Assembly (NCBI GenBank): GCA_022616415.1
Contig: JAKEEU010000213.1
Span: forward strand, 1-64,000
DNA length: 64,000 nucleotides
Direction of reading: 5' to 3'
DNA from: Candidatus Zhuqueibacterota bacterium
GTDB lineage: Bacteria; Zhuqueibacterota; Zhuqueibacteria; Zhuqueibacterales; Zhuqueibacteraceae
Shown here: positions 8,888 to 19,503 of the stretch, one piece after another
How positions within the stretch are numbered: the stretch's first letter is position 1
Layout of the letters: each line of letters begins with the position of its first letter
Program-made: the position numbers and the translations under genes
Notes under the pieces: model-generated
Seen by the model: only the letters and a program-made list of their open reading frames with translations
Database searches by the model: none
Told to the model about the DNA's origin: nothing

Positions 8888-11368
8888 ATGACTCAGACAC
8901 CAGACAAAGTCATCGGCTTTATCCTCAAAGGCTATCCCCGTCTCTCGGAGACTTTTATTGTCAATGAGATTCTGCTGCTGGAAGCGCTCGGCTATAAGCT
9001 GCATGTCTTTGCCTTGCGCAATCCGGGCGAAGCCAAAGTTCATGAGAGCGTGCGCCAAGTGCGGGCGGCGGTGACTTATATTCCGGACTACTTCTGGAGG
9101 TTCCTTTTTTCTTTCTTGATTGCCAATATGCGCTTGTGTTGGCGCCGCCCCATTTTGTACTGGCAGGCGTTTCGTTTTGCCGTGCTGCGCAGTTTAGCGC
9201 TGAGAAATTTTTCCACGATGAAACGGTTTGCCCAGGCGGCGTATCTGGTAGAAAGGGGGCTTCCGGGCACCGGTGTGGCGCATTTGCACGCGCATTTTAG
9301 CCACGATCCGACCACTGTGGCTTATTTCGCCGGCTGGCTGACGGAGCTGAGCTATAGCTTTAGCGCCCACGCCAAGGATATTTACCTTGAGGAACACGAT
9401 TTTCTGCGAAAGAAGATTTGGTGGGCCAAATTCGTCGTTACCTGCACTGATTTTAATCGTGATTATCTTTTACGTCTGGCTGGAAATGATGCGGCGGTTT
9501 TTCGCTCGTATCATGGCGTTGATCTTAAAACTTTCAAGCCGGCGCCGACAAGGCCGTCCAATTATTTGTGTCCGGTTATCCTCTCCATCGGCCGCTTGGT
9601 GCCAAAGAAAGGTTTTACCACCCTGCTGCGCGCCCTGCATCAATTAAAGCAGGAGGGGAAGCATTACCGCTGTTACATCATCGGCGAGGGGCCCAGGCGG
9701 CGCGAGCTGGAAAATTTGGTGGCACGCCTGAACCTGCGTTATTGGGTTAAAATCCTGCCGCCAAAGTCCCAGATCGAATTGCTTGCACATTATCGTCAAG
9801 CCGATCTCTTGGTTCTGCCATGTGAGATTCAGAGCGATGGCGATCGCGACGGCATTCCCAATGTTTTGGTCGAGGCCATGGCCATGGAAATTCCGGTCGT
9901 CTCCACTGCGGTCTCGGGCATTCCGGAATTGATCGAAAACGGCGGCAGTGGTTTGTTGGTGAAAGAAAGCGATCCTTCTGCATTGGCAGAGGCCATATCA
10001 ACCTTGCTGCGCGATCCTGAAATGGCGCGGCGCTTCGCCATGGCTGGAAGGGCGAAAGTGGAACGCGATTTTGACGTCACCCGGAATGTGAAAAAAATCG
10101 GCAAGCTCCTGCGAGCTGCGCTGGCAAGCACGGCGCCGTCATCGACGACCACCTCCCGCGTATTGCAGATACTGGATCGCGATGGACGGTTCAAAGGCAC
10201 ACGTCCCGCCAAAGGCGGGATTGTGGTTGTCGGCAACGAATTAACCAACATCGACAAATTTCTTGAACCCAGGATCGGTGATATCATGGCATCAGCAAGC
10301 TTGAAGTCGTTGGTCGCGGATAAGCTGTATACGCTCAATATCGCTCTCGACAACCGGCAGATGCGAGACGTTTTCGCCTCGCTGGCGCGTATGCACTTGG
10401 GCGAAAATATCGAGGTGCGCCATCTTGGCATAGAAGTTATGCGTCGCCGCAATCAGCGTTGCGTCATCCGCTATCGCGTCGAAGCCGTCGATACAAAAAA
10501 GCGGCGGTCGATCGAATGGCGGGTGATCGGCAAGGTTTATAAAGCCAATCGGGGTGAGCGCGTTTTTAGGTCCATGCTGCAGCTTTGGGAAGATGGCTTC
10601 TCTCGCCACGCCCCGGATGGCATCAGCATTCCCGAACCGCTTGACTTCTCGTCCTTTCTCTGCATGCTTTTTCAAGAAGAAGTGCCGGGATTGCCGGTGA
10701 AAACTTTGCTCAAACAATCCCCCGAGGCGTTTTTCGTTCGGCGTTTGGCGCGCACCCTCGCCAAGTTGCATCAAAGCCCTTTAACGCCGGATAACATGAT
10801 GACGGTGGCAGATCATCTTCAGCGTTGCCACCCCACGCACCAATTCTTGTCCCTGGCTTGTCCGGCGCTGAGCACCAAGATCGATTATATTGTCGATAAC
10901 GCGTTCAAGATCGAAGCCGCTTTGGGCAAAATTAATTTCACCCCGATTCACGGCGATTTTCACATGGGGCAAGTGCATCTCGAAAGGGGCCGTACCTGGC
11001 TGATTGATTTTGACGCCATGGGTTATGGCGACCCGGCGGCTGATTTGGGAAATGTGCTGGTTTTTTTAAAAGGCAAAGCCAGAGAAATTCCTAACCTCTC
11101 CGAATTGATCCAGGCCTTTTTAGATGAATACTTTTCAGTCATGGAGCCGGACATCGCTCAAAGAATTCCGCTCTACGAAGCGCTGACCCATCTGCGTCGC
11201 GCCTGCAAATCCCTCCGCTTGCAGGAACAAGGTTGGGAACGCCGCGCCACGCGCATGATTGAACAAGGCGTCGCCTGCATCGATCGCTTCGCCGGCCGTC
11301 ACGGCTTGAACTATGGCAATGCGCTGAATTTTCACGAGCCGATGGAAGAAGTTGAAGACTTTGTGTAA
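8888..11368 (+). CDS. Fusion: family-4-type glycosyltransferase + APH-fold phosphotransferase-like domain
   Basis: GT4 motifs (SIGRLVPKKGF, GDRDGIPNVLVEAMAMEIPVVST) then TPIHGDFHMGQVHLERGRTWLIDFDAMGYGDPAADLGN. Confidence 0.88.
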   Translation: MTQTPDKVIGFILKGYPRLSETFIVNEILLLEALGYKLHVFALRNPGEAKVHESVRQVRAAVTYIPDYFWRFLFSFLIANMRLCWRRPILYWQAFRFAVLRSLALRNFSTMKRFAQAAYLVERGLPGTGVAHLHAHFSHDPTTVAYFAGWLTELSYSFSAHAKDIYLEEHDFLRKKIWWAKFVVTCTDFNRDYLLRLAGNDAAVFRSYHGVDLKTFKPAPTRPSNYLCPVILSIGRLVPKKGFTTLLRALHQLKQEGKHYRCYIIGEGPRRRELENLVARLNLRYWVKILPPKSQIELLAHYRQADLLVLPCEIQSDGDRDGIPNVLVEAMAMEIPVVSTAVSGIPELIENGGSGLLVKESDPSALAEAISTLLRDPEMARRFAMAGRAKVERDFDVTRNVKKIGKLLRAALASTAPSSTTTSRVLQILDRDGRFKGTRPAKGGIVVVGNELTNIDKFLEPRIGDIMASASLKSLVADKLYTLNIALDNRQMRDVFASLARMHLGENIEVRHLGIEVMRRRNQRCVIRYRVEAVDTKKRRSIEWRVIGKVYKANRGERVFRSMLQLWEDGFSRHAPDGISIPEPLDFSSFLCMLFQEEVPGLPVKTLLKQSPEAFFVRRLARTLAKLHQSPLTPDNMMTVADHLQRCHPTHQFLSLACPALSTKIDYIVDNAFKIEAALGKINFTPIHGDFHMGQVHLERGRTWLIDFDAMGYGDPAADLGNVLVFLKGKAREIPNLSELIQAFLDEYFSVMEPDIAQRIPLYEALTHLRRACKSLRLQEQGWERRATRMIEQGVACIDRFAGRHGLNYGNALNFHEPMEEVEDFV

Positions 11369-11417
11369 ACGAAAAGAAATCGGGCTGACGCAGCCTCTAC
11401 TCAATTTGGATATCGCC

Positions 11418-12422
11418 ATGAACGATCATAAGCTCCCGGAGTTGGCGCGCGCCCTGAATAATGAGGAGATGCGAAGCCTCTTCTCCTTGCATTTGGCCCG
11501 GTATACGGGAAGGCCTGAAGGTCCCTTCAGTGGCCGGGAAATCCGCCAGCTTCGACATCTCGTTTTGAAGCACACGCCGGGCAAGCGTTGTGTCATCCAG
11601 TATTGGCTTGAGCTGGACGGAAGTTCGCGCCAGGAGCGGCGGGTGATTGGCAAAATGTACCGCTTCAATCGTGGCGAAAAAATTTTTGCAAATTTGCGCG
11701 CGTTGTGGAACGCTGTCCACAGCCCAAATCATCGGGAAACGGTTTTTGGCATGCCTCAGCCCCTGGCTTACTTGTCGGAACTGGGAATGATCATTCAAGA
11801 CGTTGTGCCGGGCCGGCAACTCAGCAGGTTCACCACCGAGCATTATTTGCCGCAGGCTGTCCGTCGCGTCGCCAGAAATCTCGCCACGTTGCACGGCTTG
11901 GCGGTTTCCGTATCCGAGAAAAAGGATTTGACCGATCATATAAAAAAATATTGCCATCCCGGGCCGGAAGTCTTGGGCGAAGTGTGCCCGGAGCTGAGGC
12001 CGCTCGTCGAAAGCATACTGAACGGCTTGGCGGCCGCCGACAAAACGTTACAAACGGCGCCGGTGTGTCCCGTGCATGGCGATCTGGGATTGTCGCAAAT
12101 TTTTGTCGGCGATGACCGGGCTTTTTTCATCGACTTTGACGGCTTTTGTCTTTCACATGCGGCATTGGACCTCAGCAATTTTTTGGTCGCGCTTAAAGTT
12201 CATTTCGAGCTGCAGAGCGGCGCTTTGGCCGAGGCCTTTCTCCAAACCTATTTGGAAAGTCAATCTCCGGAGAAACTTGCCGGTCTCCGAATCTATCACG
12301 CTTTGACCTATTTGCGGCGCGCCATGATCTGCTTTCGTTGGAAAACTGCGCCGGAATGGCGGCAACAAGTGCGGCAGCTTCTTGAAAGAAGCAATGCCGC
12401 GCTTCAAGCTGGCTCAACTTGA
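11418..12422 (+). CDS. APH-fold phosphotransferase-like protein
   Basis: HTPGKRCVIQYWLEL, VIGKMYR, CPVHGDLGLSQIFVGDDRAFFIDFDGF; ORF open from 11352. Confidence 0.8.
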   Translation: MNDHKLPELARALNNEEMRSLFSLHLARYTGRPEGPFSGREIRQLRHLVLKHTPGKRCVIQYWLELDGSSRQERRVIGKMYRFNRGEKIFANLRALWNAVHSPNHRETVFGMPQPLAYLSELGMIIQDVVPGRQLSRFTTEHYLPQAVRRVARNLATLHGLAVSVSEKKDLTDHIKKYCHPGPEVLGEVCPELRPLVESILNGLAAADKTLQTAPVCPVHGDLGLSQIFVGDDRAFFIDFDGFCLSHAALDLSNFLVALKVHFELQSGALAEAFLQTYLESQSPEKLAGLRIYHALTYLRRAMICFRWKTAPEWRQQVRQLLERSNAALQAGST

Positions 12423-12487
12423 GACTCTGAGAAATTTCCCAACGTAGATCCCGCAAGCGGGACAACCAAACAGGAAAAAGTTTCTTT

Positions 12488-12561
12488 GGTATCCGGATTT
12501 CCCGAATCGCCCGGATTAAAACCAAAAGCTTTATCCGGGCGATTCGGCAAATCCGGATACC
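12488..12561. repeat. Large intergenic hairpin, 29-bp arms with one mismatch and 16-nt loop
   Basis: GGTATCCGGATTTCCCGAATCGCCCGGAT / ATCCGGGCGATTCGGCAAATCCGGATACC. Confidence 0.9.
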
Positions 12562-12619
12562 TCTTAAAAAATCTTTGCCTAGCACAAATCTGACTTTAAC
12601 TGACTAAACTGTTGCGAGG

Positions 12620-14578
12620 ATGCCAAGGATGAAATTCATCGACGACCTGTCCAAATTGCGCCGGATGGGCAAAAATCAGGAGAAAGCCAGGCTTGATCCC
12701 GGCGGCTTGTTGAAAACCTACAAAGTTTTTGGCCGGCACTACAAAAAATATTGGAAAGTTTTGGCCGTGGCCTATTTGAGTTTATTCGCTGCCATCGGCG
12801 CCACCGTGCTCGCGCCGTGGCCGCTCAAGCTCATTTTGGATTACGTTATTCTCGCGCAACCGCTGCCGGAAACTTTTGCTTTTCTGAATCCGTGGGTAGG
12901 CCATCGCCCCGAGCTGCTTTTGCTCTTGCTGGCGGGCGCCATTGTTCTCGCGGCGTTTCTGGAGGCGTTCTTTTCATACATAAATAAATTTTGGGTTTCG
13001 AGCACCGGCGAGCGGATCAATGCGGATATCCGCGGCCGGGTTTTTGCGCACCTGCAAAGGCTGTCCTTGTCCTTTCACGATTCTGCCCGCTCCGGCAATC
13101 TCGTTTATCTGTTGACCGCGGACGTGCAGAAGATGAAGGAAATTCTCATCAACTTTCCGCAGGATTTTATCCATCGTTTGGGCTTGTTCGGCGCTTACGC
13201 GGTTTTGATGCTGGTGTTGGATTGGCGCTTGGCCCTCATCGCCATCAGTATTGCGCCGGTGTTTTATCTTTTTACCCGGCATTTCGGCCTCGGCCTGAAA
13301 AAAGCCGCCATGATTAAAAGAGCGCAAGAAAGCGAAGTCGCCTCCATCATTGCTGAAAATGTCACGTTGATGGCCGTGGTTCAGGCTTATGGACGCGAAA
13401 AATCCGAGCGCGCGCGCTTTCGCGCCGAAAACCGGGAAAGCCTTGAAGCGCAACTGCGCGCGCTGCGGCTGGAAAAAACCTACAGTCGCGTCGCCGATTT
13501 TCTGATCACCCTCAGCACGGCCGGCGTGCTTTATTTGGGCGGCCGCTATGCGCTCGGCGGCGAGATCTTGCCCGGAACCCTGGTGCTGTTCGTCGCCTAT
13601 TTGCGGGACATTTATGGCTCGGCGGAAAAGTTTAGCGGCGTGTTTATCAGCCTGGCCAAAGCGCAAGCCTCCGCCGAACGTCTGCGCGAGCTGGTCGAAA
13701 ATGACATGGTCGTACAGGATAGCCCGCAGGCGAGACCGGCGCCGCCGCTGCAGGGCCGGATCGAATTCAAAAATGTCAGCTTTGCCTACAAAAGAGGCAA
13801 AGCGGTTTTAAAGAACCTGAATTTTTTCGTCAAGCCCGGCGAAACCGTCGCGCTGGTTGGCCATAGCGGCGCCGGCAAATCCACCCTCGTCAGTTTATTG
13901 TTGCGCTTTTACGATCCGCAGCAAGGAAAAATCCTGATCGATCGCCGGGATATACGCCAATTTACCCTCAAATCTTTGCGCGATCAGATAACAATTCTCT
14001 TGCAGGATGCGAAGTTATTCCGGCAGACCGTTCGCGAAAACATCGCTTTTGGCAAAATCGGCGCGACCGAAGAAGAGATCATTGAAGCGGCCAGGCTGGC
14101 AGAGGCGCACGATTTCATCATGCAGATGCCGGAAGGTTACGATACCGTGATGTATGAAGGCGGCGAGAATCTCTCCGGCGGCCAGAAGCAGCGCATCAAT
14201 ATCGCCCGCGCCATTATTCGTAACACCCCGCTCGTGATTCTTGACGAGCCGGCCACAGGCCTGGATGCAAAAGCCGAGGCCAAAATCAATGTCGCGATCC
14301 GGCGGCTCACTCGCGGCAAGACCACATTTATTATTGCCCACAAATTTTCAACCATCGCCGGCGCCGATAAGATTCTCCTGTTGGAAGAAGGGCAACTGGC
14401 GCATCAAGGCACACACGAGCAATTGCTGCAGCGGAGCGCGCTGTATCGCGAGCTTTATGAATTGCAATGCGGGCAGCAACGACAAATAGAGACAGTGGAT
14501 GTGGAATCCGATGGAACCAATGGGAAAATTGATCCTGAGAAAGTTATTCTCGGCATGAGCAAGATTGTTGAGGCATAA
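12620..14578 (+). CDS. ABC exporter, fused TMD-NBD (MsbA-like)
   Basis: GHSGAGKST, NLSGGQKQRINIARA, LVILDEPATGLDA, FIIAHKFST; six-TM N-terminal half. Confidence 0.93.
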   Translation: MPRMKFIDDLSKLRRMGKNQEKARLDPGGLLKTYKVFGRHYKKYWKVLAVAYLSLFAAIGATVLAPWPLKLILDYVILAQPLPETFAFLNPWVGHRPELLLLLLAGAIVLAAFLEAFFSYINKFWVSSTGERINADIRGRVFAHLQRLSLSFHDSARSGNLVYLLTADVQKMKEILINFPQDFIHRLGLFGAYAVLMLVLDWRLALIAISIAPVFYLFTRHFGLGLKKAAMIKRAQESEVASIIAENVTLMAVVQAYGREKSERARFRAENRESLEAQLRALRLEKTYSRVADFLITLSTAGVLYLGGRYALGGEILPGTLVLFVAYLRDIYGSAEKFSGVFISLAKAQASAERLRELVENDMVVQDSPQARPAPPLQGRIEFKNVSFAYKRGKAVLKNLNFFVKPGETVALVGHSGAGKSTLVSLLLRFYDPQQGKILIDRRDIRQFTLKSLRDQITILLQDAKLFRQTVRENIAFGKIGATEEEIIEAARLAEAHDFIMQMPEGYDTVMYEGGENLSGGQKQRINIARAIIRNTPLVILDEPATGLDAKAEAKINVAIRRLTRGKTTFIIAHKFSTIAGADKILLLEEGQLAHQGTHEQLLQRSALYRELYELQCGQQRQIETVDVESDGTNGKIDPEKVILGMSKIVEA

Positions 14579-14579
14579 G

Positions 14580-16532
14580 ATGAGCAACAGGAATCGAAAC
14601 AAATTCAATTCTTCAGCACCGAAGCAAAAGCAGGAGCGCCTCAGTTATCGAACGTTGATTCGGTTATACAAAGCTTTTGGACGGCACTACAAAAAGCATT
14701 GGCGGCTTATGGCCGCGGCCTATGCCGGCTTGCTGTTTTCGATTCTTATCGCTCTGCTTACGCCGTGGCCGTTGAAGCTCATTTTGGATCACGTGATCTT
14801 GCAAAACCCGCTGCCGGAAGCCGCCGGCGTCCTGAGCCAGTGGTTCGGGAATGATTGGGCGTTGTTGCTGGCGGCGCTGGCTTGCGCCTACATTGTCATT
14901 CAGGTTTCCGAAAGCCTGGTCACCTATATGAGCAAAGTGGAGATGATGAGCCTCGGCGAGAACATCGTGACGGACATTCGTGAGCGCATTTTTGCCCATC
15001 TCCAAAGGCTTTCACTGTCTTTTCACGAGACGGCTCGCTCCGGCGATCTCGTGTACCGGTTGACTGCGGACGTTAATGACCTCAAACCCATCTTGATCGA
15101 CGCGCCGCAGAATTTTGTTTATCGCCTGGCGATGATCTTCTCGCACGCCGGCTTGATGCTGGTTTTGGAATGGCGTCTGGCCTTGATCGCTTTCAGCGTG
15201 ATTCCGTTGCTGTATTATTGCCACCGGCGCCTGGGCGTCAAACTGCAAAGCGCGACCAGAACGAAGAAAAGCAAGGAGAGCGAAGTCAGCGCGCTTATTG
15301 CCGAGAATGTCACGGCCATGGCGCTGGTGCAGGCGTATGGCCGCGAAAACCTGCAGCAGGACCGTTTCGAGCTGGAAAATCGCGAAAGCCTGGAATCCGG
15401 GCTTGCCGCCATGCGGCTTTCTAAAACCTTCAGACGCATGATGACGGTTTTGGTCGCGGTTGGTACCGGCGCGGTGGTTTATTTTGGCGGCAGCCTGGCC
15501 CTGGATAAGGCGATTTTGCCCGGGACGATCGTGCTGTTCGTTGCCTATCTGAAAAAGCTTTATAACCCGCTGGATAAATTTGCCGAGATGATGCTGAATG
15601 TGGCAAAAGCCCAGATTTCCGGCGAGCGCCTGTTGGAGCTGCTCGAATGCGATATGGTTATGCAGGACGCCTCACATGCAATTCCGGCGCCCAGGTTTAA
15701 GGGCCGCATCGAATACCGTCATGTCAGCTTTGGCTATAAAAAGGGCGTGCAAGTTTTAAAGAATCTCAATTTCGTCGCTGCGCCTGGCGAAACGGTGGCG
15801 CTGGTTGGACACAGCGGCGCCGGCAAATCGACGCTCATCAGTTTGCTCCTGCGCTTTTACGATCCCCGAGCCGGGCAAATTTTGATCGATGGCCGTGATA
15901 TCCGCGAATTCACACTCCAATCCTTGCGGGACCAGATCACGGTGGTGATGCAAGAGGCCAGGCTGTTCAACAAGACGGTGCGCGACAATATTGGCTTTGG
16001 CAAAATCGATGCGACCGAGGAAGAGATTCTCCAGGCGGCCAAACTGGCGCAGGCGCACGATTTCATCGTGCAGATGCCGGAAGGTTATGACACGATGATT
16101 GACGAGGGCGGCGAGAATCTTTCCGGCGGCCAGCGGCAGCGCCTCAATATCGCGCGCGCCATCATTCGCAATACGCCGATCGTGATTTTGGATGAGCCGG
16201 CCACCGCCTTGGATGCCAAAAGTGAAGCCCAAATCCAGGCCGCTTTGCGCGAGCTGGCGCGAGGAAAAACGGCTTTTATCATTGCGCATAAGTTCTCGAC
16301 CCTCGCGCATGCCGACAAAATTCTGGTGTTGGAAGAAGGCAAGCTCGCGGCTTGTGGCACACACGAGGAGTTGCTGCGAACGAATCGGGAGTATTACGAG
16401 CTTTATGAGTTGCAGCTTGGCCCGAAAGGGCCCTTAACGAGTCGGCCGCTTGAATACACGACAGAGGCCATGGATGACATTGGCGATAATGGCAAACTGG
16501 TGGCTGTGAGCCCGGAGGAGATTATCAGATGA
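14580..16532 (+). CDS. ABC exporter, fused TMD-NBD, tandem paralogue of the preceding gene
   Basis: GHSGAGKSTLISLLLRFYDP, NLSGGQRQRLNIARA, IVILDEPATALDA; high similarity to 12620-14578. Confidence 0.93.
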   Translation: MSNRNRNKFNSSAPKQKQERLSYRTLIRLYKAFGRHYKKHWRLMAAAYAGLLFSILIALLTPWPLKLILDHVILQNPLPEAAGVLSQWFGNDWALLLAALACAYIVIQVSESLVTYMSKVEMMSLGENIVTDIRERIFAHLQRLSLSFHETARSGDLVYRLTADVNDLKPILIDAPQNFVYRLAMIFSHAGLMLVLEWRLALIAFSVIPLLYYCHRRLGVKLQSATRTKKSKESEVSALIAENVTAMALVQAYGRENLQQDRFELENRESLESGLAAMRLSKTFRRMMTVLVAVGTGAVVYFGGSLALDKAILPGTIVLFVAYLKKLYNPLDKFAEMMLNVAKAQISGERLLELLECDMVMQDASHAIPAPRFKGRIEYRHVSFGYKKGVQVLKNLNFVAAPGETVALVGHSGAGKSTLISLLLRFYDPRAGQILIDGRDIREFTLQSLRDQITVVMQEARLFNKTVRDNIGFGKIDATEEEILQAAKLAQAHDFIVQMPEGYDTMIDEGGENLSGGQRQRLNIARAIIRNTPIVILDEPATALDAKSEAQIQAALRELARGKTAFIIAHKFSTLAHADKILVLEEGKLAACGTHEELLRTNREYYELYELQLGPKGPLTSRPLEYTTEAMDDIGDNGKLVAVSPEEIIR

Positions 16533-17893
16533 TCGATATGACCAAACGCAAGTGGGAAAATTGCGAGTTCCCGCAATTGTACGACATCGCCGATCCGGAG
16601 AAGCTGGCGCCGATGCTCGAACACTACTTGGCGCCATCCTCCATCTCAGATGAAATACAAGTTGATGAATGTGCGGTCGACGATTTGTACTACAAACCCG
16701 GTGTCAACTGCCGGATGGTGTTGACAACAAAACTTCATCGTCAAAACAACAGTGAAAGTGACCGGCAAATTTTCTTTGGCAAGCTTTTTCACTCTCAAAG
16801 CGCGGCGAAGAAAGCTCTTGATTCCATCAATCATGAAGATTTAACGCAACCGAAGTTTGGCCCGGCCGTGACTTACGTACCGGAATGGGAGATGGTGCTG
16901 TGGGCTTATCCGAATGACCCGAATTTGCCCGGCCTGCCCCTGATGTTCGACGCCGACAAAATACTGGCATTGATAAGAGCAGCGCCGGAAAAATTCGGCT
17001 TGAATCATCCACCGGCAGCGCTCCGCGCCACAATGACCAAATACGTGCCTGGCAAGCGCTGCGGCTTTATTTATCGCCCGGAGGCCCCTTCCAATTCCCA
17101 AGAGGCGAATGGTTCCCAGGCAATTTACGGTAAAGCCTATAGCAAAGGGAAAGGCGAAGAAGCCTATTGGATTATGAAACAAATTTGGGAAAGTGCGGCT
17201 TGCCAGAAAGGCGCTTTCAAAATCCCTCGACCATATTGGTATGATCCAAAAACTGAAATTATCTGGCAGGAGGCACTCACGGGTCAACCTTTTGGCGATT
17301 TAAAAAATCTGCCGGATTTGCCGGAAATGGTAAAAGAGATTGGTGTGTGCTTGGCGGCATTTCATGGTACGCCTTTGCAACTGCCGCAGGAGATGACGCT
17401 AAACTTCAAGGTTGACAGGGTGCGCGAGGTGGTGGCAACGATCAGTGAGATTTTCCCGGATTATGCTCAGGCTTGTTCGGTTATGGGCCAAAAACTGTCG
17501 GATGCCGCTGCGCGGTTAGGCCCCGGCCCGTTGACGCCGGTACATGCTTCTTTCAAATTCAGCCACATTTTTGCCACCGCGAGAGGCATTGCGTTCATCG
17601 ATTTTGATGGCGCCAATATGGGCGACCCCGGCTATGATCTTGGCCGCTTCATTGCGCATGTTTACAGCATGGCAGCCGGAGAGAAGATCGCTCCGGAGCT
17701 GGCGGAGCAGACCGTCATGAACTTTTGTGCCTCATACAATCGCGCTGCCCTTTCACCCGTGCCGCAGGAACGCATCGATTGGTTTGCGGCGAGCCACTTA
17801 ATGAGAAGCGAAGTTTACAAGTCGGTCAAGCGCATGAACCCACGATTGATGAGCAAGCTTCTGGAAATTGCCGATGCCCTCCGCCCGGCATGA
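16529..17893 (+). CDS. APH-fold protein with altered catalytic loop (HAS in place of HGD)
   Basis: TKYVPGKRCGFIY, IYGKAYS, TPVHASFKFSHIFATARGIAFIDFDGANMGDPGYDLGRF. Confidence 0.75.
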   Translation: MIDMTKRKWENCEFPQLYDIADPEKLAPMLEHYLAPSSISDEIQVDECAVDDLYYKPGVNCRMVLTTKLHRQNNSESDRQIFFGKLFHSQSAAKKALDSINHEDLTQPKFGPAVTYVPEWEMVLWAYPNDPNLPGLPLMFDADKILALIRAAPEKFGLNHPPAALRATMTKYVPGKRCGFIYRPEAPSNSQEANGSQAIYGKAYSKGKGEEAYWIMKQIWESAACQKGAFKIPRPYWYDPKTEIIWQEALTGQPFGDLKNLPDLPEMVKEIGVCLAAFHGTPLQLPQEMTLNFKVDRVREVVATISEIFPDYAQACSVMGQKLSDAAARLGPGPLTPVHASFKFSHIFATARGIAFIDFDGANMGDPGYDLGRFIAHVYSMAAGEKIAPELAEQTVMNFCASYNRAALSPVPQERIDWFAASHLMRSEVYKSVKRMNPRLMSKLLEIADALRPA

Positions 17894-17994
17894 AGGACGC
17901 GAAGTTCACGAAGGCAAGGAGACATGATGTTATTTCTTTGCATGCAGAGAGAACGCGAAGCATTGAAATCCTTTAAACGATTCATTAAACGCTT

Positions 17995-19401
17995 ATGACT
18001 CGAATTGCAACATTGCCTGAAGATGAGAGACTACCCCATTTGCAATTGGCGACGAATCTCTCAGCCATGCAAGAGGCGTTTCAAAGCCGGCTGCCGGAAT
18101 TTGCGGAAGGCCGCTGGAAGATCGATGAAGTCGATATCGAAAGATTTGATTATAAGCCCGGACGAAAGTGCAGTATTTGTTATGAGCTGAGCTTGCATGA
18201 TGTGGCGCAGGGCGCCGGCGCCTCGCAGCTTCTTCTCGGCGTCATGGCGCCCAACGGTGAAGCCGAAGCGAGTTTTGCCAAGGCGAAGCGGGAGGCGAAT
18301 TTTCCGCCGGTGTTCGGGCCGGCCGCGTATTTCCTGCCGGACTTGAACATGGTGCTTTGGGGATTCCCCAATGATCCCGCGATCAAGCGCCTGCCGGCTT
18401 TGATCGATAAAACCCGCTTTCGCGCGCTCATCGAAAAATATTGGGAGCGCCTGCGGATTGGTCCTGAAATCACGCTGCGCGACGTTGCCACGAACATGGT
18501 GAAATATGTCCCGCAGCATCGTTGCACGTTTCGGCACGTGCTGGAGCTGCAAAAATCCCGCGAGCGGGACAGCAGCGCCGGCGAAGTCGTGGTGTACAGC
18601 AAGATTCATGATGACAAAACCGACGGCGAGCCGTTTTTCAAAATCGTCCAAAGTGTCCGGAATACGCCCGTGTGCCAGTCCGGCGCGCTGCTCGTTCCCG
18701 AGCCGCTCTTTTTTGATCATGAGATCAATGCCGGGTTTCAGCGCGGCTTGCATGGGCAAAATTTGGATTTGCAATTGAATAAAATCGATCTGGACGAGGC
18801 CGCGGCCAAGATCGGCGCCGTTCTCGCCGAGCTGCATCAATGTTCTTTGGAAGGCTTGGAAGATCGTCCGCTGGATGACGAATTGCTCAAGTTCGCCAAA
18901 GTCAAAAAAATCCTGGCGGCCCGGGATTCGGCTTACAACCCGAAGCTGGATTTTATTGATGGCGAGTTGCGCAAAAGATTTTCAAGTCTTGCCACCCTCA
19001 GCCCGGCCCCGATTCACGGCGCTTTCCGTTTGACGCAATTGCTGTTGGTGGAAGGCAAGCTTGCCCTCGTTGACCTTGACGGCTTTGTGATGGGAAATCC
19101 GATTTCGGATGTCGGGAGTTTTCTCGCGCATCTGCTCTATCTGCCGCTGAAAGGATTGATCACGCAAGCCCAAGCGCGCTCGGCGGTGCGGCGATTTTGT
19201 CAAGCTTATCGCGAAAAAGCATATCAAGGCTTGCCCGGCGAAGTTTTGGAATGGTATATCGCCGTCTATTTGGCCGGCCGCGAAGCCGGAAAATGTTTGG
19301 ATAAAGCCAACAAAGTTTCAAAACGTGATTACGAAAGCATGATTGACATTTTGTTGGATATGGCGATCGCGATTCTATCCGGCAAAATGCGGCTCGATTG
19401 A
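17995..19401 (+). CDS. APH-fold protein with altered catalytic loop (HGA in place of HGD)
   Basis: VKYVPQHRCTFRHVLEL, VYSKIHD, APIHGAFRLTQLLLVEGKLALVDLDGFVMGNPISDVGSF. Confidence 0.75.
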   Translation: MTRIATLPEDERLPHLQLATNLSAMQEAFQSRLPEFAEGRWKIDEVDIERFDYKPGRKCSICYELSLHDVAQGAGASQLLLGVMAPNGEAEASFAKAKREANFPPVFGPAAYFLPDLNMVLWGFPNDPAIKRLPALIDKTRFRALIEKYWERLRIGPEITLRDVATNMVKYVPQHRCTFRHVLELQKSRERDSSAGEVVVYSKIHDDKTDGEPFFKIVQSVRNTPVCQSGALLVPEPLFFDHEINAGFQRGLHGQNLDLQLNKIDLDEAAAKIGAVLAELHQCSLEGLEDRPLDDELLKFAKVKKILAARDSAYNPKLDFIDGELRKRFSSLATLSPAPIHGAFRLTQLLLVEGKLALVDLDGFVMGNPISDVGSFLAHLLYLPLKGLITQAQARSAVRRFCQAYREKAYQGLPGEVLEWYIAVYLAGREAGKCLDKANKVSKRDYESMIDILLDMAIAILSGKMRLD

Positions 19402-19503
19402 AGGCGCCGTCCGGCAAAATTAAAAGGAAAAGTCATATTGACTATCAAGGCGTTCGGCGCCTCATGAGATCAGGAGGTCATTCGAACGAAGTGAGGAATC
19501 TTT

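Noticed and set aside
12974-13666. 230-aa minus ORF opposite the ABC exporter
   Set aside because: Antisense to a strongly supported ABC exporter; His/Gln-rich composition typical of shadow ORFs.
12620-16532. Degenerate-site heterodimeric ABC exporter
   Set aside because: Both NBDs show intact Walker A, signature and Walker B motifs, so no catalytic asymmetry is visible.
17893-17945. gaaggacgcgaagttcacgaaggcaagg string after an APH gene, resembling the CGCAAAG repeats
   Set aside because: Only loosely similar and no opposing arm, so not assigned to the family.
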